From Anaeramoeba flamelloides (taxonomy: Eukaryota > Metamonada > Anaeramoebidae), in the NCBI GenBank assembly GCA_027625915.1, contig JANTQA010000016.1:1803001-1867000 (forward strand): a DNA stretch of 64,000 bases, given 5' to 3'. Under the pieces are notes generated by a model that had not been told where the DNA came from, ran no database searches, and saw only the letters and a list, made by a program, of their open reading frames with translations. Shown here piece by piece: positions 1 to 12,204 of this stretch. The position numbers were made by a program, and so were the translations under genes. Within the stretch, counting starts at the first letter, position 1. Every line of letters starts with the position of its first letter.

Positions 1-1050
1 TAGCCAGGTCGATCTGAAAAAGAATTAATATAAACCATTTCTGCAATTAATAAATGAAGGTTAAGGAAAAAAAAGGTGTGAAGTGTATCCTCAATAAATC
101 TTTTCTTATATTAATCAAAAACAGAAAATGAGATAAAATGAAAAAATTGATCCTGAAAAAATAAAAAAAAAATCATTTATTTTATTGATCTTATTGATAA
201 AATTTTATAGAATTCTTCTTTTCAACATGATTTTATATTTAATTCTCAATGAAAAAACGTTTCCTTGGAAAATTTTTAAGTAACAAATTACAATCTATTT
301 TTAAATAAATTACAAAAATGATTTTTCAAATCATATTTTCCTGTAATTCACATAATTCTTGTTTTGGTTAAAGAAAAAATCATATTTTTTAATAGTTCTT
401 TAAAAATATTAATTTATTAGAACAATCTATTTTATCTGAAAAAATTGGAGACAACCATAAAGGAATATATTAAGCTAAGTATTAACCATTACACTTAAGT
501 TATATCAATGTAACAATTTTTATATAACTTTAAATAATCATTTTTTTATATATAATGTAGTACTATTTGCTGATATCTATCAAATTAAAAACAATTCCTG
601 AATTAGTAATAAAAAATTTAGAAATTCAGATAATAATTCACAATTTCTAATAAATATAAATGTTTAATCATCAATGTTAAGAATACAAATTGAAAAAAAA
701 AAAAAACATCACCCTTTTTTTTTATATTGAGGAAGATGTTTAAATTACAATCCAATTTTCCATTAAAATGAATTCCTTTTTAATAAATTTAAATTCCTTT
801 TTAATAAAAATCCTTCTTAAAATTTTATCAAAACCTCTATTTGTTGAAAAAAAAAATAATTATTCATTCTGAAATTATTTTTACACATTATTTTTACATA
901 TTTGAAATATATTCAAAGCATAGAAAGTTACACAGAAAGGAAGTAAAAACAAGTAATTTTTTTATTATTATTTTAATTTAAGGGGGGGGGGGGGGGGGTT
1001 AAATTCCTCTTATTTGCATTTTTACTTTCATTAATTTAATAAATTAAAAA
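1..1050. other. Gene-free AT-rich stretch
   Basis: No coding signal on either strand. It holds a short direct repeat near 772-810 (two copies of a motif around AAATTCCTTTTTAATA) and a run of 17 G at 982-998, striking in such AT-rich DNA. Confidence 0.6.
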
Positions 1051-1059
1051 AAAAAAAAC

Positions 1060-1410
1060 TGTTTGATTTTCCAGAATTTAAAAGAATTAAGTAAAATCAA
1101 AGATTTTTCTCCATTCTTATGAATTAAAAAAAAAAAAGCATGGACTTGAAACAACTCTACAGCACTTGAAAGCACTTCATGGATCCCTTACTTAGATTGT
1201 AGAAATTTTTAAAACATTCAAACATAGTTTTATTATCCATGAGAGTAATAATAAAAGTATGGAATCTTGTTTATTAATAATATTAAAAATATTATTATTA
1301 TTTAAAATAAGTGAAAAATTATTTTTTACTTAATTCAGAAATCCAGATTTTACAATTATTTTCATAGGCTGGATAATTCCAGATAAAATTATACATACCT
1401 TCAACGATTT
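1060..1410 (-). mobile_element. Degenerate LINE 3' tail fragment
   Basis: This matches, with much divergence, the tail copies at 21480-21880 and 18470-18790. Shared parts are a segment around CCAGAATTTAAAAGAATTAA, a CTCTACAGCACTTGAAAGCACTT motif split over 1150-1180, and the block near 1340-1410 that encodes the C-terminal Cys/His region of the LINE on the minus strand. No reading frame survives. It is read as an old 5'-truncated insertion. Confidence 0.45.
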
Positions 1411-2160
1411 CTAAATATTTAAATATATTTACAAAATTTACAAAAACAACAAATCTTTAAGCTTTTATATTAACGTCTATATAATAAATTAATTAATTAA
1501 AAATTTAATAAAAACTAATTTCAGATGGAAAAAATAAATATTCGTTAATAAATCCAGAAATAGTCTTATTTTCATTTTTACCTTAACAATTTTCAAAATA
1601 AATAAAAAAAAAATCCAAAATTGTTTTCTTTAATTGTGATTATTATTAAAAAAAAAAGATTTATTGTTCAATAATGTTTGTAAGATAAATATTTTAGAGT
1701 AATTTGGAATATAGAGTACTAGTACCATTGACTTTACAACACGGAATAATTTAATTATAGAAAAATGGGACTGACCATAAAAACCTTAAGAAATTATTTT
1801 TTTAATTGTCTGATTACAATCGGGTTGAGAACAATACACATAATTGTTCTATTTTGCCACTTAATTATTTTAAATGTTATAGAGTTAAGTTAACAGTAAT
1901 CTTTAACAATCTTACAACCAACCACCAAAATAAAATTCTTTCATAGAATTTTTATGTTTTTGATTATTTCACTTAAGGAAATAAGTGATTAAAACGATTA
2001 ATTAAAAGTAGATAATGTACTCAATGAAAAAAAAAAAAACACCATGAGTATCAGAATACATTGAAATGTGAAAACAAAATATAAATAATTATTAAAATTG
2101 TGAAAGATTCAAAAGTAATTCTGATTCGAATTTTTAACTTGATAAATATTCATAATTATT

Positions 2161-2418
2161 TTAAAATTTTATCCTTTTTTTTTTGATAAGGCTGTTTTTT
2201 GAAATAGTAAAATATCCAGAAGGATTATTGAAATTTTTAAAAGAAAAAACCAAAAAATAAAAAAAAAGAAAGGAGAATACTAATTTCAATTGATATTTTC
2301 TTTTTTTATAAAAAAAAACATAGACACCACGGTTCCCAATTACACTTGCCAAAATTAAGAAACATATAATATAAATAAAAAAACAACTAAAAATAATTTC
2401 AAACGATTGTTTTGACAT
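2161..2418 (-). CDS. Hypothetical hydrophobic ORF, doubtful
   Basis: An 85-codon frame beginning MSKQSFEIIFSCFF with one strong hydrophobic segment (about residues 6-30), a short polar turn (SVIGNRG), then a Lys-rich and Phe-rich tail. I recognise no family. Poly-T tracts give long Phe/Leu-rich frames by chance here, so most of this is probably noise. The first 30 codons are the only part with mixed codon use and could be a first exon of a membrane protein. Confidence 0.15.
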   Translation of the reverse strand: MSKQSFEIIFSCFFIYIICFLILASVIGNRGVYVFFYKKRKYQLKLVFSFLFFYFLVFSFKNFNNPSGYFTISKNSLIKKKRIKF

Positions 2419-3807
2419 TAATTTTCATACACAACAAGAAAAAAAATTTTTTAATTTGGATTTAACGAGTAATTCCTTTATAACAATATTTTAAATGATA
2501 ATACTCTTTTTCGACAAATTATTTTTTAAAAAGTCTTTTTTCAAATATTTTTAACAAAATAACTAAAAAAAAAGAATATCGATTCACTTAAAAAATGAAG
2601 ATGACATAATTCTTGGAATTAAAAAACAAATACAAAACTTTAAAACGAACTTAAAAATAAAATATGACCAAAAAGTTATTTTTAAAATTCACATTTAAAT
2701 TAGATAACAAAGTTTATTCATAAACTTAAATTATAATTTTAAGAATATAAAAGATTTTATTATAAAAATTTTTGTTGAATGCTTGTGTCTTAAAAGATAT
2801 CGTATGTAATTTAAATATTTTTTATATTAAAAATAAATGATATTAATGATTAGAATGTTGAAATGGGTCTCAAAAAGTTACTCCAAAATATATTATTGAT
2901 GGATTAATTCATTGGACTTTTAATGATCATAATTAAAAAAAATCATTTTGTAATATTTTTTTTTTGATTTTTTTTTCTTAAATTTGAAGATAGAAACCAA
3001 AAAAAGAGTATACCGGTATTCATTAATTAAAAATATATATTTTTGAAAGTATCTATATTTTCAATTTAATTAGTTTCAATATTTGCCTAAATAATTATTG
3101 TTAATAAAAACCCAACTATTGATTACCTTCAAATCCTTTTCGTTTATAGTTGTTTCTGAAATATATTTCAACCATTTGGAATTTATTTGTCAAAATAATC
3201 TTAGTGTAAATTATTCCATTTTAAAAAAATCAATTTTTAACAACTAATTTATACTCCAATATAAATTTAAGAAATCTATTTCTTAACTTTAAAATTTTAA
3301 TATTAATAATTAGTTCTTAAATTTCTTATTTAAATATTTTTTTTTCTGAAATTGTATAATTTTTTTGCAAATTGAAGAATTTTTTTAATTTATAAAGATC
3401 AACTTTTTATACAATTTTACAAATCATAATTGTTCAGACTTTAGAAATGTGGGTATTTATTATTATTACCTTCAAAAGTCTTTGGATTTAATCTTAGACT
3501 TCTCTGAGGTATAAACCAATCCGTTAATAATAGAAGAAAATAGTTTTTTTTTTTTGAGATAATAAGAATATATGTTGAATTTTTAACTTTATGTAAATTG
3601 TAAAAAAAGATATAAATTTCTTTAAAAACAATAATTTATTTCTAAAAATAGTTTTTAAAATTAAGTTTGATTTAATAACAATCATATTTTTAATTTATAA
3701 TTGATTTCAAGAGGCCATTGGGTTTTTTTACACATATATGCAATTAACCCTTGTTGAAGGCTTTCTCTTATTATAAATAATTTACTCATGTTTTTTTTTT
3801 TTTACAG

Positions 3808-3873
3808 ACTGGGGGTATTGAAAGATATTTATTAACAATACCAGACCCTGTTCAGATATTAATTTACTTTTGA
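3808..3873 (+). CDS. Possible terminal exon, unassigned
   Basis: A long T tract ending in ACAG is followed by an open segment coding TGGIERYLLTIPDPVQ and a few more residues to a TGA. The splice acceptor context is excellent and the codon use is unlike the surrounding noise. No matching upstream exon was found on this strand, so this could also be chance or a relic. Confidence 0.2.
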   Translation, partial: TGGIERYLLTIPDPVQILIYF

Positions 3874-4434
3874 AGTTAGATCTTGGATTAAATTATAATA
3901 ATAAAAAATAAATTAAATGATTTTGTTTCAAAATATTTCAATATAATTAGATATTTTAAGAAATAAAATGTTTTTTTTTGTTTATATAAAAGATCGAATA
4001 ATAATCAAACCTTCTCATTTTTTTATTAAAAAATTCAATTTTAATATTACAATATGTATATTTTACTTTTTTATGTTTTATTTAACGAACTCTAATTTTC
4101 TTTACATACAACCAATATTTTGAGCAAAGATTGAATCGGTAATTCACTTAAGTGAAAAACAGGGGATATATACATCAAACCAGTAATTAATATTAATTTT
4201 ATAGTGTTGAAAAAATCCATTTCACGAAAACAATTCAGGAAATTATTATCAATAGGTAATATAAACCCCATTTCAAAATCATTGACACATTAAAAATCAA
4301 ATTTTGAAAATAAATTTTTTAATAAATCAAAGTTATCTATTATAATACAAAATTTTCTATTTTAATATTCAGTTATATACACTAAAAATATTTGTTTATC
4401 TAAAAAATTCAAAATAATTAAAAAAAATTGGGCA

Positions 4435-4900
4435 ATTTATTATAAAATTTAGTTTATTCCGAAAATTTATTATGTAATAGCAAAATTAAAAATCAAAACC
4501 CTTTTGTAACTGTACCAAATTTTTATGAACCCAGTAATAAACCTTCAAAAAGTTATTAAAAGTGAGGTGCCTATAGAATTCTAAATTAATTGTTTAACGA
4601 CCAAAGAAGATCAACCATTTCTGAAAAAACAATTGATTTTATCGAGGTTTAAAAAGACATTTAGAAAATGATTATTTTTTATTCTTTGTTTTTGATTGTT
4701 TGAAAATGTGTTTTGAACAATTGTAATTTTATTAGTCATCATTCTAATAAGCGATAGTAATTATTTTCAAAGTTTTATTTTACCAAAAAAAAAGAAATTA
4801 CTAATCAATTACGCAATAATTTACTAAACTTAACAATTAAGAATTGTTTCCTGTCAGGGATTTTTTTTTGTGCTAGGTATTTTTTTCAATACCATATTTT
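4435..4900. mobile_element. R-family TIR element, diverged copy
   Basis: Collinear with the elements at 10193-10680 and 56517-56995 over most of its length. The middle (AGTAATAAACCT, GAGGTGCCTATAGAATTCT, GATCAACC) and the right end (CAGGGATTTTTTTTTGTGCTAGG) are shared. This is the most diverged of three copies, ending about 240 bp upstream of the PMS2 start. It is non-autonomous with no coding capacity. Confidence 0.6.
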
Positions 4901-5139
4901 TAAAATTTATTCAAATTCTCATGTTGATAGTTTCTTATTTTCAAAAATTTTTCATTTTTCAAACTTTGTTCCAATTTACAATCGGTTCAATTTTTTGTTT
5001 TGAATTTATTAAAAAGAGAATCCTCTTTTTAAAACAACACTCCAAAAGCTAAAACAAGAAAACACGCAAATAATCAAATAATTCCAAACCAAAAATACAA
5101 CCACAATCCTTTATTTTTCATACAAATAATAATTTTGAT

Positions 5140-7745
5140 ATGATAAAACCTCTTTCAACATCTTCTTTACACAAAATTTGTTCAGGACAAGTTATTACAT
5201 CACTTTCCACTGCATTGAAAGAATTAGTAGAAAACAGTTTGGATGCTGAAGCAACAACGATCAGTAAAAAATTAACACAACCCAAACAAAAAAAAAACTC
5301 TTTTGAAATTTAAAATTTTAATTTTTAACGATTACCATAAAAACTCTTCACAAAAACCAAAACTCATCACAAATAGCAATTAAATTTTATGACTATGGAT
5401 TAGAAAAAATTGAAATTAGTGATAACGGGAAAGGTATTGGGCAAGACAATTTTGAGTATATTGCACAAAAGCATACAACATCGAAATTACAATCGTTTGA
5501 AGAATTAGATTCTGTAAGCGCAATGTCATATGGCTTTCGTGGCGAGGCACTTTCAAGTTTGTGTGCTGTTTCTCAATTAATGGTTACCACGAGGACAAAG
5601 GAAGATCAGTTGGGACATAAATTAGAATTCAATTCGTTGGGCGAGCTTCAAAAAAAAACAGCAACTGCATTTCGCGTTGGCACGTGTGTTTCTGTTTCTA
5701 ATATTTTTAAAAGAATGCCTGTGAGGCTGAAGGAATTAAAAAAGAATATCAGAAGAGAATATAGCAAAGCGCTTTCGGCGCTACAGTCTTTAGCATTAAT
5801 CAACACAGGAGTGAAATTTACAGCAACACTGATCAATAAAAACAAACACACCAAATGCTTGTCGACAACAGGGTCTGGCCTTTTAAAAAATTCAATCATC
5901 AATATTTTTGGTAAGAAATTTTTTGATCGCTTGACTCCGATTTCCTTTCAAAACCCTTTGGATCAAAAGAAAAAAAAAAAAGGAACTGACAAAGAAAAGG
6001 AAAAAGAAAAAGAAAAAGAAAAAGAGAACAAAAGCGAAAAAGAAAACAGTGAAACGGAAAAAGATCAAGATGAAGAAAAAGAGAAGGAGGAGAAGGAAGA
6101 AAATCAAAAACAGAAGGAAAAGGAGATTTTTAATTTCAAAGGCTTTATTTCAAATGCCAGATTTGGAAGAAATTCAAGCGATCGACAATTTTTTTTTATT
6201 CACCAGCGCCCAGTCGACATTCCAAAGCTAGCGCATGCAATCAATGCAGAGTATCGTAAATTAACAACAACAGCAAACTTTTCAAGAAACAAAACTTATC
6301 CGATTTTCTTTTTGGAATTAAAATTAAAGCCAGGCTCATTCGATATCAATGTGAGTCCCGACAAAAGAACCGTTTTTGTCCATTCTTTAAGCCAGCTAAT
6401 TGGGCAAATCAAAGGAGTGATGGAAATCTTATTTGGTGGGATCAATTCACAAACTATTTTAGTTGAAAAAGCCATTTCAGATTTTCTTGTGCCTCTAAAA
6501 AACAATAGTAACAATCAGATCAATTTCCAAAATGAAAAAGATCAAGAGAAAGAAAACGAAAATAAACAGGGGATTGAAATTGAAATGATTCGGAAAATTG
6601 GAAAAATAAATCAAAATAAAAAAATAAAAAATGAACAAGATCAAGAAAAAGAAAAAGAAAAAGGAAAATTCAATGAACAGTATTGTCAAAATGAAACCGG
6701 ACTGGAACGTGGGACTTTAAAAAACAATATCAATTTCCAAAATTTAAAAAACAATTTGAATCTTGGCCATAGTTGCGATCGCGATCACGATCACCACCAT
6801 AACTGCTCGAGTAAAGTAAATCTGGAGGATCACCATCTTTTTACAAAACTCAAATTACAAAAATTACAAAATTTAGATCTCTTGGAGATTATAACTGACG
6901 ATCCCATCAATTTAACAAAAGATGGTGAAAAAAATGAAAAATATTCAAAATCCATTGAAGTTTCGATCAATCTTGAACAATTATCAAAACCAAGAACAAA
7001 GCATATCAACCAACCAACAACGAACAATTTAAAATTTGGGCTGAGTGAACAAATCGATAAACAGAAATCGAACGATGAGTGCGAAAAGGAATTAGAAAGG
7101 ATATTGAAAAAAGACGATTTTTTCAAAATGGAAATCATCGGGCAATTCAATTCAGGGTTCATAGTAACCAAGCTAGACAACGATTTGTTTTTGGTCGATC
7201 AGCATGCCGCTGACGAGAAATATAATTTTGAACAATTAATGAAAAACACAGTCATCCGAAACCAAAAAATGGTACAGCCAATGAGTATGGATCTTTCGTT
7301 GTCAGACGAATTAATTGTCGAAAGCCACCTTAATGTTTTTAAAAAAAATGGGTTTGAATTATCCTTCGATCTGGAACAAAAGCCAACCAAAAGAGTGAAA
7401 TTGCTTTCCCTGCCAATGTCGAAGTCAACCGTTTTTAGCGTTGACGACGTGCTTGAAATGATCTCAATTCTTCGACAGTTCCCAAACACAATGTGCAGAC
7501 CTTCTAAGGTCATCGCAATGTTTGCTATGCGATCATGCCGAATGAGCGTAATGTTCGGTAAGGCGCTAAATAAAAAAGAAATGACTAGAATAGTGCACCA
7601 TTTGGGCCAACTAAAGCATCCCTGGACTTGCCCACACGGTAGACCCACAATGAGACATTTGCTTAGGCTTGAAGATAGCACCCTTGAAGGCCAATCAAAA
7701 AATTCAGAGAGAAAAAGAAAATTTAATAACAATAACGAACACTAA
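5140..7745 (+). CDS. DNA mismatch repair endonuclease PMS2 (MutL family)
   Basis: Two exons, 5140-5263 and 5377-7745, joined across a 113-nt GT-AG intron, give 830 residues. The start is the first ATG of the conserved N-terminus. The GHKL ATPase has [10 protein letters not shown] (catalytic E28, Mg-binding N32), DNGKG (57-61), HTTSKL (74-79), GFRGEAL (94-100) and [11 protein letters not shown] (364-374). The C-terminal endonuclease has [12 protein letters not shown]-x2-E-x4-E (649-660), a CRMSVMFG segment (about 762-769) and [10 protein letters not shown] (793-802), so all metal-site motifs of PMS2 are present and a catalytically competent MutL-alpha subunit pairing with MLH1 is expected. Odd features are a Lys/Glu tract inserted in the ATPase transducer region (about 239-290) and a His/Asp-rich patch flanked by Cys in the linker (506-520). 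Length is close to human PMS2. MLH1 and MLH3 are less likely because CPHGRP plus DQHA and the SLSTALKEL start are PMS2-like. Confidence 0.96.
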
Positions 7746-8479
7746 TTAGAAACAATGATCTTTTTATATCTTTATCTATAAACCTTCTCGATCTACATAT
7801 CACCATACCTATCCCCTTATTCATTTTTATATCCATCGACAACTATAGTATTGATTCACTGGTTTAATTAAATTCTGCTATAAAGCAGAATTATTATTAT
7901 TTTTTTTTAATGATAAATTAAGTTCGACATATTCAAAATTATTACATTTTCTTTGCACACACCAATTCATTTTGGATGGAAATTCAAAATTTAGAATGCT
8001 CAATGAATAATCTCATCCCATTTTTATTAAATTAATTTTTTAATCATTTTTTATGGATACATCCTTCCTATAAAAAATGAATGATTAATCTTTCAAAATA
8101 AATTTAAATAATTATTCTTTAATGATATATTTTTAAACCAAGATAGTTTGTAATTATTTTCATTAAATCATAATCACGAAATCTATGATTTTGCGCTAGA
8201 ATCTCTGAAAGGAAATTTAAGTAAAAGTTAATTTAGAGTGTAATTTACACTTCTTTCCCAAGAATAATAATAAATTAGTTTTTTTTTTAAATATTTTTTT
8301 TACAAAAAAAAAAAAATTCGACAAAAGTTTAAAAATTTTAGTCTTAGAATCCATTTCCTAAAAAGAGGGTGAAATTTATTTTCAAATATCCTTTGTAAAC
8401 CCAAGTCCAATATAACTATTTAAATACCCAAAATTGTTATTTATTATAAACTGATTGATTCTACATAACAATTCAATTT
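7746..8479. other. PMS2 downstream region, no gene
   Basis: A/T-rich with no coding signal, presumably containing the PMS2 3' UTR. Several AATAAA-like sites occur but are uninformative at this base composition. Confidence 0.5.
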
Positions 8480-8885
8480 GTTTATTTGTAAGACAGAGTT
8501 TAATGAAAAATATCAAAAAAAAATATAGACAATCTGGATGATTTAGTATTATTCATTCAAAGGTTTTTGGCAAAAATGTTTTTTTTCCTCAAAATAATCA
8601 TTTTTTTTTTTTTTTCTTTAGATTTTTCTTATTCTATATTTTTAAATTAGTTTATCAACAACCTTATTATATATATATATATATATATATAGATATTGTT
8701 TCAGAATATAAATTATTTATAACAAAGATTTCATACTGACTATTACCAAAAACACTAAAAGAATATGAAATATATTTTTTTTTTAAACAAATTTAAAATA
8801 GTTCAGGAAAGTGTTAATTGTAATGTTATTTGTCTATAATTATTCTTGATTTTTTTTTTTAATCTAAATGGGATATTTTCACATT
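8480..8885. repeat. Dispersed repeat C, copy 1
   Basis: Matches 43290-43640 in the second SEC24 intron. Shared are TTTTTGGCAAAAAT, an AAATTAGTTT segment, TTTGTCTATAATTATTC and AATCTAAATG near the end. It contains a (TA)n tract at 8672-8693. No TIRs or coding frame were found. Confidence 0.55.
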
Positions 8886-10184
8886 TCTAAACCCCATTTC
8901 AAAAATTGTGACTCACCTGAAATAATAAATTGAAAAAAATATATATCCTTTAAGAGTCAAGAACAACAAATCATTAAATTTGATTTGATATTCAATTTCA
9001 AGCCATTCTAAATATATAAAAACTTGGTATTTTAAAAATGATAAAAATAATAAAACCAATAACTAAAAAAAAGCTAGTAACAATTTTTGAAAAGAGTATT
9101 ACTGATATTTTCTATTATTGAATTTTCACTGAAAAAAAGTTAACTAAACTATTTTTCAGTCAAAGGGGCCCGGTTGTAATGGGTATAATACATGTATTTA
9201 AAGAATTTACATAGATATTAGAAGAAAAATTTTATATCGGAAATTTTACAAAATTGAAATCATTTTTTTACATTTTTTCACATTTTTGTTTTTTTTTTTC
9301 GATTTTTTTTTTAAAAAGTCATTCAGTTGCAAAATTTTTTTTTATGGCAAGATCAATAGTTACTTGGTAAAAATGTGTTATTCTAAGGTTATTGAAACTA
9401 TCTAAAGATTGTTGAGAAACCATATTGATTTCTATTGCAATTCTATTCGATCTTTGATCTTGATATTTGTTTAATAAATGTGAAAAATTTTCACTTCATT
9501 TTCATTTCCTTTTTCAAATAGAGACCACAGATACCAACACACTTCGTTTGGGGACTTGATTTCTAAAAGAAAAGTATGCAAAATGAAGTGAAATAAAGTG
9601 AAAAATGTTTCCTATTTATTATTCAAATACCAGTAGAAGTTCAAAACGAACATCGTTGTTTTTCTCAATAGGGCCCTAAGAATTTAAGTTTTTCAATTTT
9701 TAGGAAAATTTATTGATTAATTAGTTTTCTTTCATACATATATCAACACTTCTTTAAGGTGTATTATTCTTTTTATTTCTTATTAGTTCTTCAAAGATCA
9801 ATTATATAAAATAATTGATATTTGTCAAAAACGTTGGGACCCTTTGACTGAAACAGAATTTAGAAGATTTTTTATGAATGATTAAAATCCTTTTAAAAGA
9901 CATCACACGGTCTCAATTTTATTTGTGATTATATGTCTTTTTAGAGATCTTTTTTTAAAATGTTCTTTCACAAAGAAAAATAAAAAGAAAAAGTAAAAGA
10001 AAAACAAAAGAAAAAATAAAGAAAAAGAAAAAGGAAAAGAAAAAGAATAATAAGAAAAAAAAAAAAAAGAGAAAAATCTAAATTAGCTAAATTTGAAAAT
10101 AATTTTTTGATAAGAATATATGGGAATAAACCCTCAAAAAAACTTCCATTAACATTATAAAATGAGTCGAAATTTTTAAACAAT
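8886..10184. mobile_element. B-family TIR element, copy 1, split by an insertion
   Basis: Ends in AAAAATTGTGACTCAC (8900) and its inverted, diverged form near 10160-10184. It is collinear in reverse with the copy at 12205-12816. Alignment breaks at about 9156 and resumes at about 9854, where a separate element is inserted. An internal copy of the terminal motif (ACAATTTTTGAAAAGAG) lies near 9080. Non-coding; Lys/Phe-rich frames inside are homopolymer artefacts. Confidence 0.65.
9157..9853. mobile_element. Nested DNA element with CAGTCAAAGGG termini
   Basis: About 0.7 kb bounded by TTTCAGTCAAAGGGGCCC at the left and the inverse GGGACCCTTTGACTGAAA at the right. It interrupts the B element exactly where the other B copy is continuous. 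No transposase frame is visible, so it is non-autonomous. I could not identify a clean target duplication, so the superfamily is left open. Confidence 0.65.
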
Positions 10185-10192
10185 TAGTTTAT

Positions 10193-10680
10193 CGTAGGGA
10201 AAAAAATCCCGGACATGAAAAAAATCCCGGACAAGATTTTTAATTGTGAGTATTAGTAAAATTTTTGTCTAATTTCAATGAAATCCTTATTATAAATAAC
10301 CAATTTTTTTATGAGATTAGTAATAAACCTACCTAAAGTCCATCAAAGTAAGGTGTCTCTAGAATACTCGAGTAATTGTTTGATAGCCTAATGATGATCA
10401 ACTTTTTTTGAAAAAAAATCGAGTTTTATAGGGGTTTACAAGAGTTTGGAAAATGATAATTTTTCTTCTTGTTTTTTGATTGATTGAATGGTGTTTTGAA
10501 CAAGTGTGATTTCATCAATCATCATTCTAATAAGTGGGGGAGTTATAATTGAAAAATTTCGATTCATAAAAAAAAGGAATTTGGGTGTAAATAAATGAAA
10601 TTACACAATAATTTTACTAATATTCACAATTAATAATCTTGTACGGGATTTTTTTCATGTCGGGTATTTTTTTCACTGCT
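10193..10680. mobile_element. R-family TIR element, copy 2
   Basis: Long TIRs (about 80 bp) built on AAAAAAATCCCGGACATG and AAAAAATCCCGGACAAG at the left and their inverse at the right, followed inward by ATTTTTAATTGTGAGTATTA. Nearly the whole element aligns in inverse orientation to 56517-56995. Non-coding. Its CG-rich tips contrast with the AT-rich interior. Confidence 0.75.
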
Positions 10681-10889
10681 CTAATTTGATATTTAATTAT
10701 AGGCCAATATAAATCTTTCCCCATTCAATCAAATTTATAGAAGTATTTTACTATTCATTAAACAAAAAAAACTTAAATACCACAAATAAAAAAAAAACGT
10801 GTTCTTTTTTTCTTGTGAATGACATCAATTAAATTATTGATCAAATGAGTAAAATAATTTTAATTACATTTTATTTTTGATATTTATTA

Positions 10890-11560
10890 TATTTTTTTTT
10901 AATATAAGACGAAGTCCAATATCAACATTTGATGATACAACTACGAATACAAAACTGATTTCCCTATTTTCAACTTACCAAACAATAATTTATTATTTTT
11001 TTACCTATTTGAAATTATTTTCCATTTTTTCTGTTTCATTTTTATCAATTTTTTTTTTCTCATCAAAAATAAAAATGAATATAATTGAATTTTAAAAATT
11101 GTTTATTAAAAAAAAAGTTAAACCATTTATTAAAAAAATGAATTATTAGAATTTCGGCAAAGACTTATAACTAAAAAAATTATTTTATTTATTTTTTTTT
11201 TTTGAATTCCAGCTAACAATTTTCAACAAAAAAACCCTTCAATTTCATCAAGTATTTCACATCAGTCAAAAATCAACTTTTTATATACAAAACCAAAAAA
11301 CCAAAATTATTTTTTCAAATCCTAACCCAATTATAAAAAAAATTCAAAAGATAACAAAATATTATTTTTTTGAATCTTTTCTCAAAAAAAAAAATGATTT
11401 AAATCTTATTATTTGAGTTCTGAATTAATAAAATTTCGATTTATAATTGATTTTCTCATTATCATTAATTATTGTTATTTTTTTCATAAAATCTCCTAAT
11501 ATTATGTAAAAATACTAATAAATTTAAGAAAAGTTTGTAAATTAAAAAAAAATTCTTTAT
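10890..11560. repeat. Dispersed repeat D, copy 1
   Basis: A diverged match to 43880-44720. Shared blocks include AACATTTGAT, TTTGAAATTATTTTCCATTT, TTTTTCAACAAAAAAACCCTTCAA and CAAAATATTATTTTTT. No TIRs or coding frame recognised. Age must be considerable, given many indels between copies. Confidence 0.5.
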
Positions 11561-12204
11561 TTTTACTTTCATTTCTTCCAAAAATACCTTATCAACCAAT
11601 TAACTATGCAACATAAACATTATTTAGTTAGACTAATTAAATCAGCCTTAAATTTTAGAAATAAATAAATTTCTTACCATTTGGATTATTTACAAAAAAC
11701 ATATAGTCTAAACACAAAGAAATTGAAAAAATATTAATCAAAATAAAAAAAATATTTTTCTCAGAAAAATATATATATATATAGAATAAAAAATACAAAA
11801 AACAAAATGAAAATATAAAAAAAAATAATTAATTTCTTTATTTTTTTTTAAAAATTTCCAGAAATAATATTAAATAAAAATTATGAATTGTTTTTTATTT
11901 TGTAAAAAGGCAACTTAGAAAGCTTTAAAAAATTTAAACTTATTTAGTTATTTGTCAAAATGATTTTAATAAACATCACAAAGTTATTTATTAAAACAAA
12001 TCTTATCATATTTTCACCCACCAGTAAATATATTTTCTTTCTGTTGGAACCATTGAATATAAAGGAAGTCATTATTACTAGTTCTTAAAATTTTTATTTA
12101 TCATTTTAAAAAATGGACGGTACTATTAGTAAAGATAATTAAAAATAAATAAAAAGTAATAAAATGTTTAATATAATTAATTCAAGATAATTTGTATAAA
12201 TACA
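11561..12204. other. Intergenic, nothing recognised
   Basis: AT-rich sequence between repeat D and a B element. I see no gene, RNA or repeat in it. Confidence 0.5.

Larger units (their letters stand above)
1411..4434. other. Gene-poor intergenic region
   Basis: Three kilobases with no recognisable gene. Two weak coding candidates are listed separately (2161-2418 minus and 3808-3873 plus). The rest is A/T tracts with no clear repeat structure. Confidence 0.5.

Noticed and set aside
5648-7732. Minus-strand frames of 60-177 codons across PMS2
   Set aside because: They are antisense shadows of the PMS2 coding sequence; only the plus strand carries family motifs.
8672-8693. (TA)n tracts here and at 17214, 31951 and 34749
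   Set aside because: Ordinary dinucleotide microsatellites at this base composition.
9968-10183. 71-codon minus-strand frame rich in Phe
   Set aside because: Part of B copy 1; the frame comes from an A/G-rich tract and is not conserved in copy 2.
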